A stretch of 64,000 nt of DNA from Raphanus sativus (lineage: Eukaryota > Streptophyta > Magnoliopsida > Brassicales > Brassicaceae): assembly GCF_000801105.2 (NCBI RefSeq), contig NC_079516.1, positions 51,691,265 through 51,755,264 on the forward strand. Reading direction: 5' to 3'. Position 1 is the first letter of the stretch. Every line of letters starts with the position of its first letter. The position numbers and the translations under genes are program-made. Positions 22,850 to 32,907 of the stretch are shown piece by piece. The notes beneath the pieces were generated by a model. The model was not told the DNA's origin. It saw nothing but the letters and a program-made list of their open reading frames with translations, and did not search any database.

Positions 22850-24810
22850 TTAAGTAACGTTTAATCAACATAATAAGCTTATTTATGCATATGTGTTGTG
22901 TTACATATTACGGTTTAATAACTTAAAATAAAGACCGGTAGCGGTTTGAGAGGGACCTGATTTACATATGTACCTTGATTATTTACATGCAATGTATTGT
23001 GAACGTTCCGGCTAGTAAACGTTCCGGCTAGTACGTAATTTTCAAGACAAGAGATTCTAATGGCAATTATATTTTGAGTTGTGTTGCTGTGACCCTAGAA
23101 AGTATATGCAATTTTAATTGAGATGCAAAAAAAAGCTTGCATACGAATGGGCCATCCCTGTAACATGTTGGTCATGGAGTATATGAACAGAGAGGCTAAA
23201 GGGCAAACCGTTTTCCATTCCAGTTTATAATGTAGATAATGCATGAATTCACACCAGAGAGATCTTAGAGTGTACCTCATAAGGGTTTACGGATTTGAGA
23301 GTCTTGCTAAGTAACTTCAATGAAAAAGGATCTTGACTTTGTTAAGACGATGAGATTGAGACAGTTATCTTGATAAGTGAGATTGATACTCAAGCTTCGT
23401 GCTTAAAGAAATATATACCTGAAAACTAAAGCGCAAGCGATGAGGAAAATATATACTAGTCTCTGCAAGAAGTTAGTAGTAATGATGCATTTCTCACACC
23501 ATGGTTTGTTTATATAGTAAACAAAGATTCCATGTTGGAAGACCTAACTTTTACTGCAGCCAGAGAAACCAAAAGGAGCGACATGTCTTATCATGAGTAG
23601 TCAAATGAGAGTGAACTGAAAGCATCTCATAGTTGAAATTGTCTGTTTCTGTACAGTGTTTTGGCATCTGTCTTAATCTGTGGAGATTAATGTGTCCCAT
23701 AATAATATAGCTCACTGATCAAGGCAGCAGGATGTGATTAATTAGGTTAAAAAGCAGGACTATTTCTATCAAGATGATAAACCACTAAGTGAGCACTCTT
23801 CCCTAAAAATTCCACATGCTAGTGACACAAATCTGGCCTAAGCTATCAAGGTAATAAGGAAATTTACATTTTTCATCCTCTGTTCATGTAGAGATCAAAC
23901 CGAAACCTCACAATTTTAGTCCTCCAAGAAGAACATGCGAAGCTAATCAGTTACAAGCTGCAGATCCTAAATTCCTTATATCCTTAGAAATGCAGAGGCC
24001 ATTGATTATCAGTTTTTCTTTCATGTGGATTGTGTTGTGAGATTATTAGTTTAAGAATAAGAATGGCCTTGGATAAAGATAAACTTGGGATAGAGATTAT
24101 TCCAAAACATGCTGTATCCTCAAAACCATGAACACTAACTCAATATCATTAATGCCATTTCTCACATTAGTAAAAGATAATTATTCATTGCTGGTAGAAC
24201 TTTGGGTTTGTAACTTGAATGCATGGAGACCACCAGCTTGCAATATTTACTCCACGAGTTTATTACAGCAACAGCACGTCGCTGATGTACTACTGCCCCT
24301 CTTTAATGCTAGTAAATCTTAATGTTTGGTCATCTTAATGGACTTGTTTGCGAGACACTTCACCTAGACCTGATTAAAAATAAATGCTCACGAAGAACTT
24401 AATTGAGCAGGTATGACATTGTATTGCTTTGTAGGCATTTCAATCTATATATATTTAGAGTTTGACTTTTTATTGTACCTTTGTCTATGTATGAGATTTG
24501 ATGAATTTCTCTTTTCTACCAGTCTCTTTTGATATTAATGTTTATGGTCCTGTTTCACTTTCGTTTGCATGGGATACATGTCTCTGGACGCTATTGAACA
24601 GTGGTTGAGAAACAGAGGAACTACTAGTTATTATTCAAGACCAAGAAAGTCTTAAAACAGCAACATCATCAAATATAAAGGGGTGTACATCATAAATATT
24701 ACTAGAAACTATAGAACACTCTACTGAGCACACACACTGCATAGGATATATTAACTAAGATTGTTTTAATGCAAACCAACAGACAACTGAGAAATGAAAC
24801 TCTCTTCTTT
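22850..24810. other. Spacer between SHP2 and PDF1 (convergent 3' ends)
   Basis: No gene is supported. Short tandem copy of AACGTTCCGGCTAGTA at about 23001-23035. Open frames here are short and look random. Confidence 0.5.
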
Positions 24811-26203
24811 TCAGACTCTGGGCTTTAGACGACCTTCATTGGCAAGTTTGAAGGTCTGGGCCTGTTTTGTGGCTGCCTTGGTTGAGGAAAGCCCTGCGAG
24901 AAAGTGGTCTCTGACTTGAGGGGTCGTGAAAGGGAACTGACTGTTGACCATTGAGTTTAACCAAGAAGCTGTGCCTTCACGGTAGAGAGATCCAATGGCA
25001 TCCGTGCGGGTGTTGGAAAGTGCTTGAAGAAGGTTCATGTGAGGATCAAACCCTGGAATGATACTGGGAGTACTGAGTGTACCAAAAGCTCCTCCAACAG
25101 TGCCCCACCATCCAAGAAGACCCCATATCAACGTAGGGTGGTTTCTCCAGTAACTGCACAAAGATAAGAAAAATCAAATGTGAGACCATATTATATTGTA
25201 TATTGTATTATATATAGAGAGGAATATTGGTCACTTACTCGCATGTTCCACTGATTGGTGGAAAAGGAGCAGGAAGGAAAGGAGTCCCAGGAGTGCCAGG
25301 GTCAATAAAAGGAGTTGGTGGGGTTCCTCCAATGATGGGTGTGCCTGGGTTAACAATGGGTGTTGGTGGAGGAGATGAGTAATATCCACCAGAAGAAGGC
25401 GTTGGTGGGGTTTCTCCGATGATGGGTGTGCCTGGGTCAACAATAGGTGTTGGTGGAGTCTCGACGACAGGAGTACTTGGTGGAGGAGATGAGTAATATC
25501 CACCAGAAGAAGGAGGGGTTCCTCCAGTACTGGGTGTGCCTGGGTCAACAATGGGTGTTGGTGGAGTCTCAACGACAGGAGTACTTGGTGGAGGAGATGA
25601 GTAATATCCACCAGAAGGAGGATTGGAAGGCGTGGAAGGGCGTGAAGGCCTCGATGGGTGTGAAGGCCTTGAAGGCCGTGAAGGTGTGGAAGGGTGTGAA
25701 GGTGGAGTTCCACAGTTACAAGGAGGACTAGTGTGAGATGGAGTTGGGGTGTGAGATGGAGTAGAAGGAGTTGGAGTATGAGAAGGAGTTGAAGGAGTGT
25801 GAGATGGAGTGGAAGGAGTTGGAGTGTGAGAAGGAGGAGTTGGGTCGTAAGGTGGACTTCCACAGTTAGAAGGAGGAGTATGTGATGGAGTTGAAGGAGT
25901 TGGAGTGTATCCTCCGTGTGATGGAGGAGTTCCTGCATGTCAAACAATAACAATGATCAATCAAGTAAAAATACTAAATCAAGATTCTTATTAACTACAT
26001 CAAGAATGCATACAAAGTTGGGAGTGCATGTGTGTAAATTTTTTTTTTTGCTTACCAGAGGGAGGAGATCCTGCATTAGGGTCAGGAGGAGAGTAGTATG
26101 TTTTCTCATCCTCGAACTTTATGGAAGCAACGGAAGCAAACAGCTGCTGGGAGAGTAAAGCAGCAAAGAGAGCCCAACTGGTAAGACTCTTCATCCCTCT
26201 CAT
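24811..26203 (-). CDS. PDF1: PROTODERMAL FACTOR 1, proline-rich cell-wall protein of the epidermis
   Basis: Three exons on the minus strand, 26056-26203, 25239-25932 and 24811-25153, join in phase to 394 residues. It starts MRGMKSLTSWALFAALLSQQ, a signal peptide of about 27 residues. A long Pro/Ser/Thr region (about 45-260) holds TPSTPSHTP, RPSHPSRPS and GGYYSSPPPSTPVVETPPTP repeats, followed by a conserved C-terminal domain (from about 277) containing TCDYWRNHPTLIWGLLGWWG and ending NEGRLKPRV. Arabidopsis PDF1 is, from memory, about 306 residues, so this allele is longer because of extra Pro-rich repeats. PDF1 is secreted by L1/epidermal cells. It matches AT2G42840. The open 240-codon frame overlapping exon 2 is a Leu/His-rich shadow produced by the repeats. 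Confidence 0.94.
25375..25640 (-). repeat. Three in-frame GGYYSSPPP repeats within PDF1
   Basis: The block encoding GGYYSSPPP recurs at about 25376, 25490 and 25600 (spacings about 114 and 110 bp). The following PIVDPGTP stretch is repeated with near identity. Two copies carry STPVVETPPTPIVDPGTP; the third is shorter with PIVNPGTP. Confidence 0.85.
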
Positions 26204-26277
26204 TTCAAAAAACAAAGAGAAAGCAGAAGTGTTTGTGCAAATGATGTTGTGTGGTATAATGAAACCGGAAACTCGGA

Positions 26278-26284
26278 TTTTATA
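26278..26284 (-). promoter_or_regulatory. PDF1 TATA box
   Basis: Minus-strand TATAAAA 75 bp upstream of the start codon and about 90 bp downstream of the L1 box. Confidence 0.65.
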
Positions 26285-26370
26285 AGTCGAGGGAAGCAAA
26301 GGGTTTTTGAATGTTTGTGAAGTAAATACAAACAGGTGGAGTTGTGTGTGGTTAGTTGATACGTTGCAGG

Positions 26371-26378
26371 TGCATTTA
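26371..26378 (-). promoter_or_regulatory. L1 box of PDF1
   Basis: Minus-strand TAAATGCA, an exact match to the L1 box first defined in the Arabidopsis PDF1 promoter and bound by the HD-ZIP IV factors ATML1 and PDF2. It lies 168 bp upstream of the start codon, ahead of a TATA box, so epidermis-specific control is probably conserved. Confidence 0.85.
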
Positions 26379-27747
26379 CACTATCCCATTTAATACCCTT
26401 GGTGATTGCAATAACACTTGGAATTCTGAATCAAAAATAAAAACTAAATTAACTTTTCATGCAAAGGCATGGACGCGTGTGAGAAGCTGTCTCCCATATG
26501 AATGATTTATCTCACTATTTCTATTTACGTTTTCATTTCATTAGCTCAGTACGTTGCTTATGTTTTATTGCATGACACCTTTCCACCTTTGTATCTAAAA
26601 AATGCAAGCTAGCTCTGATATTCATGTGAAGCTAATTAACCCGAGTAACTTTCCACTCTTGTGAGTGATTAAAATGTCAGGCAAGCCTCTAATCAAGAAT
26701 CTAGGTAGGCTTAACGTAGACCCTTTTGTTTATGTGTTTCTCCAAGATTAGCTAGGGAGATAGTACCTAGTTTAGTAGTCGCTTGACGTTAAAAGAGAAG
26801 TCAAGCTAGATTTATTATATATGTAAATAAGCTCACTTGTCTCTTCTCGACTTAGTGTTGTGGACAGCAAACCCCAAGATTGGACATAAATCATTGGTGT
26901 GCTTAGTGGTTTTCAAGTTTTGGGCTAATTAGTGGTTTATTTATTGATACTTGATTTGGTTTTTACCTAAATACTATATAGTCTGCATTCAATTGACATT
27001 TAAGTCTTGAGTAACAATAAGAGTGGTAAACAGTAGATACAGCAAGGCTATTAGTAAAACGTGGAGATGCTCAGGGGTCAGGAAGAAGAGGACCACAAGA
27101 AAAAATAAGAGGAGATAAAAAAAAACTATTAGCGATTGGAAATATGAAGAAAAAATGAAAGATAAATAAATGGACTGATAATGTTGTAAGTTTAGGTGGG
27201 TCTGAGAGTTATAACCATTTACGTTGATGCTTCACAAAATAATTTTTTGGTAAAATAATTCACTTCTCTTACTGTATATCTTAGCTGGCTTCTGCATTTT
27301 CTTTTACTACTGTAATCTGAATAGTTCGTTAAAATATGTTTAAAAAAACTTATTTGAAGTTTTCCATTTGAGATTATTTTCTTATTATTAGGGATGTAAT
27401 CTTTAAGAAATAACTCTACTCAACCACTTTTTCACCATTTCAGTTCAAAGTTCAAACCGTTCTACAACATCTATTGATTCTCTTTTTCTAATCATTTTAG
27501 ATTAACAAACGACAAACTAAAAAAAAAACTAAAAAAAAAACAAACGACAAACTGGATACCCGCTAATGGCATTTGATGTTTGCTTTTCAAATTATCTATA
27601 AAATGCGTATCTTTATTTCAAAATTTAGCTGGTTGAATGTTCTTCTTTTCAGAACTGGACTGAATTTAATCAAGGGCTAGTTCCCGAAGCAAATGGCTTA
27701 ATTAATGACTCGATCGGGCACATATGTTAGCGTCCAACATATTTTTG
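26379..27747. other. PDF1 upstream spacer
   Basis: No gene is supported. The stretch leads into the transposon nest; the only structure seen is the micro-insertion at 27505. Confidence 0.45.
27505..27553. repeat. Micro-insertion: 14-bp direct repeats around an A-rich core
   Basis: ACAAACGACAAACT is duplicated exactly around 21 bp of poly(A) interrupted once by CT. Confidence 0.75.
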
Positions 27748-27750
27748 TTA

Positions 27751-28052
27751 GACCATCTCCAACACACCTCTATTTTAATCTCTATTTTTTCCTCTAAAAT
27801 AGAGAAACTCTATTATAGAGGTGGATTTGCTCCAATGTATGCCTCTATAATAGAGTTCCTCTATTTATAGAGGAAAATATAGAGATATGCTATTTCCATC
27901 TCTAAATATAGAGACAAAAAGTAGAATTCTTCTATATTTTCCTCTAAAATAGAGAAACTCTATTATAGAGGCATACATTGGAGCAAATCCACCTCTATAA
28001 TAGAGTTGCTCTATTTTAGAGGAAAAAATAGAGGTGTACATTGGAGATGCTC
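27751..28052. mobile_element. Tourist/PIF-Harbinger-like MITE with long hairpin
   Basis: A 302-bp element with imperfect terminal repeats (GACCATCTCCAACAC at the left; TTGGAGATGCTC at the right) and TTA target duplications at 27748-27750 and 28053-28055. The interior is built from CTCTATTATAGAGG and CTCTAAAATAGAG units in opposing orientation, including a CTCCAATGTATGCCTC/GAGGCATACATTGGAG pair. Nearly the whole element could fold into one hairpin. It has no coding capacity. Confidence 0.88.
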
Positions 28053-28257
28053 TTAGGGACATATGATTTACGATGATTTTTGTTAGCACGAGTTCAAAAA
28101 ATATATATATATATATATATAAACATTATGGATATTTCAAAACTACAAAAAAAAACTCAACCCAAAATATCAATCTTGATCACCAACTTATTCTTCTTGC
28201 GTCTATAATAACACAACAAATATATTACATCTGTTTTAAAAAGATAATTTTTTAAAA

Positions 28258-30039
28258 TCTCTATAATATTATTTGAGAAGTCAGTTTCCTATGTGTCGCG
28301 CTCACATTAACTCTTGCGATGGTTGATTACGATCACACCCTTAATAAATTAAAAATATTATATATAATTATTATATTAAAATCGATTTTCCTTTTTTCAA
28401 ATAATTTCTGTTAATTAGAAATTTCCTTTATAGTGAACATATATAGTTAAAAACATCTTAAAATTAAAAAAAACGAATTTAAATTAAGAGAATATATTTA
28501 TATATAATGTGCTTTCATAAAAAAGGAAAGTTAACAAAAATAATTTTGATATTTAGAAAAATAGATATTCCCTTTAAAACACAACCTTAACCAATAAAAA
28601 AATATTTCCAAAGTAATAAAAATATTTTCCTTATGTCTTTATATTTTCTCAAATAGTTACACAAAAAAATTGATTAGATAAACCAATATACCTATAGTTA
28701 AATAGAAGTATTTTAATTAGTATTATTGAAATGGTTTATTCATTATTATAAAATCTATTGAATATTAATATTTTATAATTAACAAAAATGTCTATAATTT
28801 TTTTTTACTTATATAAAATAATTTCTGAAGAAAAAATTAAAAGAACTGATATTTATTTTTAAACGTTAATTGATATTTTTATGACAACTAATTTTATCAC
28901 AAGCATATTTTGAACAAGAAATTACAAAAAATATTTTTAAATAATATAATCCTAAAATTTTTAATAAACTAAAATATTATATTTTGCCACAATTAAAAAT
29001 TTATGTTTTACTTAATATATAGTTTGCTTTTTTTCCTTTTCCCCTTATATTTGTACAATCCAATATACCTATAATAAAAGTACATAAGAAAATCTGAATT
29101 ATTATATTCAAGAATATATTTAAGATTATTTAAAATAACTTTCAGTTTACTTTTATAAATCTAAGTTATAATATTACTTAGAACTTAAAAATATTTTAAT
29201 TATATAAATACCAATATGCGTTTATGAGATTAAAAATTTTATCCGTTATTTTCTTTTATGCAACTTTCTACTGATTATTTCTTTATTTTTTAAATATTTT
29301 AAGAAAATAAAAATGACAAATTGTTATAATATATTACAAAAAATATATTTATACATTTAAGATGAAAAACTGAATTGATGCGATAAACAATCTAATTGGA
29401 TTATTAAAAATAAAAATAATTATACTTTAATATAAAAGAATATATGTCACCCTATCCACAAAATGAGTAATTAGACTATTCAATTTTATTATATATAAAA
29501 TCAAAAGTAAAATAAAGAACATATTATTTTATAGTAATGTGTATTTATTTTATACATATAAATTAAAGGATGCTTCAAACCGTACCAATATTTATTTATT
29601 TTGTAAAAAATATATTTATGAGATTTCAAAAAATTATTGTTATATTTATTTATGTATTATGAATAGACCAACACTTAAGTTTTTTATTTGATTTTCAAAA
29701 ATATATATAATATTATTACTAAATATATATATATATATATACATATCTAAGGGAAAATCAATCCAAATTAAAATCACAAATTATTCATAATTTTAATATA
29801 TTTAGAACAAAAATACCATGGTTGAATTCGAAGAATTTGATGATATCTAATACACTAAAGTGATAATCAAACTAATCATATATTACATATCCAAAATCAC
29901 ACATCTAAGTAAAACAATATGATATGATTTAAATAAATTATAGAATAATCAGAATTAAAACTAAATTACTAATAAATTATTACAAATATTTACTTTATAA
30001 ATATTTATACCCGTGCATGAGCACGGGAAAATCACCTAG
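28258..30039 (+). mobile_element. Non-autonomous Helitron, complete (copy 2)
   Basis: It starts TCTCTATAATATTATTTGAG after host A and ends CTAG before host T, with the same CCCGTGC-ATGA-GCACGGG hairpin (30010-30027) as copy 1. It is 1,782 bp, very AT-rich, without Rep/helicase. The first 30 bp and last 35 bp are nearly identical to copy 1 at 4510-6037, so both belong to one family. Confidence 0.92.
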
Positions 30040-30372
30040 TTTTTACATATATTAAATAACGCATTAAAATTTGATTGTAAACGAATTGTTTTTTGTAAAT
30101 AACAATTTTCTATAAATTTTAGCCAATAGAAATTTAATAGACTTTATTAACTTTTTTTCAGTTTGTAAATTTTCATTAAATAATATACTCCCTCTGTTTT
30201 TTATTGTAGGTAGTTTTAGCAAAAATAGTTTGTTTTATAATGTAAGTAGTTTACATATTTCAATGTAACTTTTCATTTATTGGATATTGTATGACCAATG
30301 AAATAATGCTAGGTTTTTAATAATTGGTTGAACTGATTGATTAAATAATTTTGTTTTAAAAAATAACAACTC

Positions 30373-30525
30373 TGTTATGAATATTATGTTTATGGATGTC
30401 CAGCCCATTAGATATTTACTTGTAATCTTGGCCCGTTTATGGCCCATTGTATTTAGGCCCATGTCGCCGTGTATTTCCTATATAAGGAACACTTTGATTC
30501 AATAATAAAACACAGTTTCACAACA
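30373..30525 (+). repeat. copia 5' LTR
   Basis: 153 bp, TG...CA, containing TATATAAGG (about 30479) as a likely TATA box and AATAATAAA near the end as a polyadenylation-like signal. Confidence 0.93.
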
Positions 30526-30563
30526 CGTTATCAGCACGAAACTCTGAAATCCCGAGCTACCTC

Positions 30564-30930
30564 AAAAACCCTAATTGACGGCGCCACTTCAAACAGTTCG
30601 TTCTCTTCAACCGTAAGGATCCAGACGACGAGCCACATATCAAATTGAAGCTCTTGACGAGACGAATCCAACGCCGTCAGCCTCGACTCTATCTGACGTC
30701 GGACGCGCTCTCAATCGCTATTCTAAGACGCGCCGTCAAGTGACCTAAAACCCTAATTTCGGCTGCAACTTCAAACTGTCATATCTCTCTAACCGTAAGG
30801 ACTCAGATGACGATCAACCTATCAATTTGAAGATCTCGACGAGAAGAATCCAGTGCCGCAAACGTCACATCAATCCGATTTCAGACGCGCGCTCACCTCC
30901 CGTTTTAAGCTGTGCCGTCAAAACCCTAAT
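30564..30930 (+). repeat. Two diverged tandem copies, about 180 bp each, in the copia leader
   Basis: Copy 1 (about 30564-30744) and copy 2 (about 30745-30920) both start with AAAACCCTAATT-like sequence. Both contain AACTTCAAAC (CACTTC in copy 1), AACCGTAAGGA-TC, GATCTCGACGAGA-GAATCCA and GACGCG blocks. A third AAAACCCTAAT starts at about 30920. These lie between the LTR and gag. Confidence 0.75.
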
Positions 30931-31342
30931 CCATCTACGATCTCTCTTTCTCTTGGTGGTCCGGTTTCAGATCTTCTCTAAACAAAGGTAAACTGTCTGA
31001 AACTCTAAAAGAGAACACAAACAATCGAATTTGGTTTGATGTTAAAGGTTATGACAATTAAAATCTTGCAAAATCCCTAACAACCTAGATCAATAAGTCC
31101 AAACCCATCCATGAGTAAATCGGAGCTCTTAAACCTAAAGTTCGATATGAGATTGTTAATCAATTAAAATCACAGCCTCAATGGCTTGCTGAATCTCGAA
31201 AACATCATTGATCTGAATGATCAAATCGATTTTAAACTTTGAAGTTGATCATCTCCTAAAACATAATTATGATCGATTTCTTATAAATCCTAGAAACTTA
31301 CTATAAAAAAAAACTTTATGATTTCAGAATATTTCTAGAAAA

Positions 31343-31598
31343 TGAAATTTTCTATTTTTAGAAATTTACTATAAAAGGAAACTTTCTATTTTCTGAAACT
31401 TACTGTAAAAGGAAACTTTCTATTTTCTGAAACTTACTATAAAAGGAAACTTACTATAAAAGGAAACTTTCTATTTTTAGAAACTTACTATAAAATGAAA
31501 CTTTCTATTTTTAGAAACTTACTATAAAGGGAAACTTTCTATTTTCAGAAAATTTATATTTTCAGAAACGTTCTATAAAAAGAAAAACTTTATATTTT
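31343..31598 (+). repeat. Tandem array, about 36-bp unit, in the copia leader
   Basis: About seven degenerate copies of a unit combining AAACTTACTATAAAAGGA and AACTTTCTATTTTTAG. One unit is a short deletion variant lacking the CTATTTT half. Confidence 0.85.
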
Positions 31599-32019
31599 AG
31601 ACATATATCTAAGCCGTGTGACTTGTTTATTAGGAAATCATTAACTCGATTGTTTGCTTGATCACACGATTTATATGATTGATTTTCTTATAAAGATTGA
31701 GTGATATACAATATGAGATGTCGAAAATCAACTTGGATTATGCTGTCCTAAATCTCTAAAGAGATAATCATTTAAAATGGGCACTAGATACCGAGGTTAT
31801 CCTAAAGTCAAAAGGACTTGGTGAATGAATCACAGAAGGCGATATTGCCAAACGAGAAAGATTGATACGTGGCAATATTAGTTATTAGCCACCATCTAAA
31901 TGAGAGTCTAAAGAAATCAGTACCCCAGTAAAGAAAATCCACTAGAACTTTGGACCGCCTTACAGCGGAGATATGATCACCATAAAACGGTGCTATTACC
32001 AAAGGATAAAAATTTGAGT

Positions 32020-32907
32020 GGAAGAACCTGAGATTTCAATACTATAAGTCTGTGGATGAATACAACTCGGTTCTGTTTAAGATAGTTTCAATGTTGAAAC
32101 AATGTGGTGAAGAAGTAACTGAACAAGACTTTCTCTAATGTGTTACTGCAACAGCAGTATAGAGAAAGAGGTTTCACCACCTATACTGATTTGATCTCCT
32201 ATTTACTATTGGCTGAGACCAATAATGAGTTATTAATGAGAAACAGTGAGATGAGACCTCCTGGTACAAAATCATTACCCGACATTTCTAGGCTGACTTT
32301 GGAGCCTAAGAAAGAAAGTAATCTCGTCCAGCACAACAACCATTCCGGCCCTAGCCGTGGGAAAGGTTATGGACGAGGTCGTGACACATTTAAGACACAT
32401 GGGCGAGGACGAGGCCGCAGTACCACACCCGGCTTTAGCCGTGGTCGAGGTCGAGGTCGAAGTGTGTCTTTTAAACCTTAAATAAAATCTTTTTTGTGTC
32501 AAAAATGTGGTATGGGTAATCACTGGGCAAATAATTGCCAAACTCCAAAGCACTTGTATGAGCTTTACATAGAGAGTTTGAAGAAAAATCCGGAAGCCAA
32601 CATGGCTTACCGAGATGGTGAAGATGACATGGATCATGACCATACTGATCAAATAGAGTATGAAACTCATGAAAAAGAAAATGATCAGATGGATTATGAG
32701 ACTTCAGATGCCTTGAAAAAAATCTCGACATCAAAACTCTATGATATGGATAAGAGTATATATGAGTTTATAAATAAGAGTATAGTCACTCGGCCAAGGC
32801 ATTATATACACCTAATAAAAGACCCATTGAGTTATAAAGTTTTAAAAATAAATGGTTTCCGCATTGAACCAATGGGCAAAAGAAATATAAATTCCTTAAG
32901 ATTATAA
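32020..32907 (+). pseudogene. copia gag, degraded, with intact CCHC zinc knuckle
   Basis: Three adjacent open segments recall gag of plant copia elements. About 32020-32136 reads YYKSVDEYNSVLFKIVSMLK up to a TAA. 32140-32481 reads LLQQQYRERGFTTYTDLISY, then a Gly/Arg-rich nucleic-acid-binding stretch, and ends at a stop. 32494-32907 carries CQKCGMGNHWANNC, a perfect C-x2-C-x4-H-x4-C zinc knuckle followed by TPKHLYELY. The central capsid region between the first two pieces appears deleted. None of the pieces would give a complete capsid protein. Confidence 0.8.

Noticed and set aside
25231..25953. A 240-codon Leu/His-rich open frame on the minus strand
   Set aside because: It is the wrong frame of PDF1 exon 2; the repeats keep alternate frames open and the true frame joins in phase with exons on both sides.
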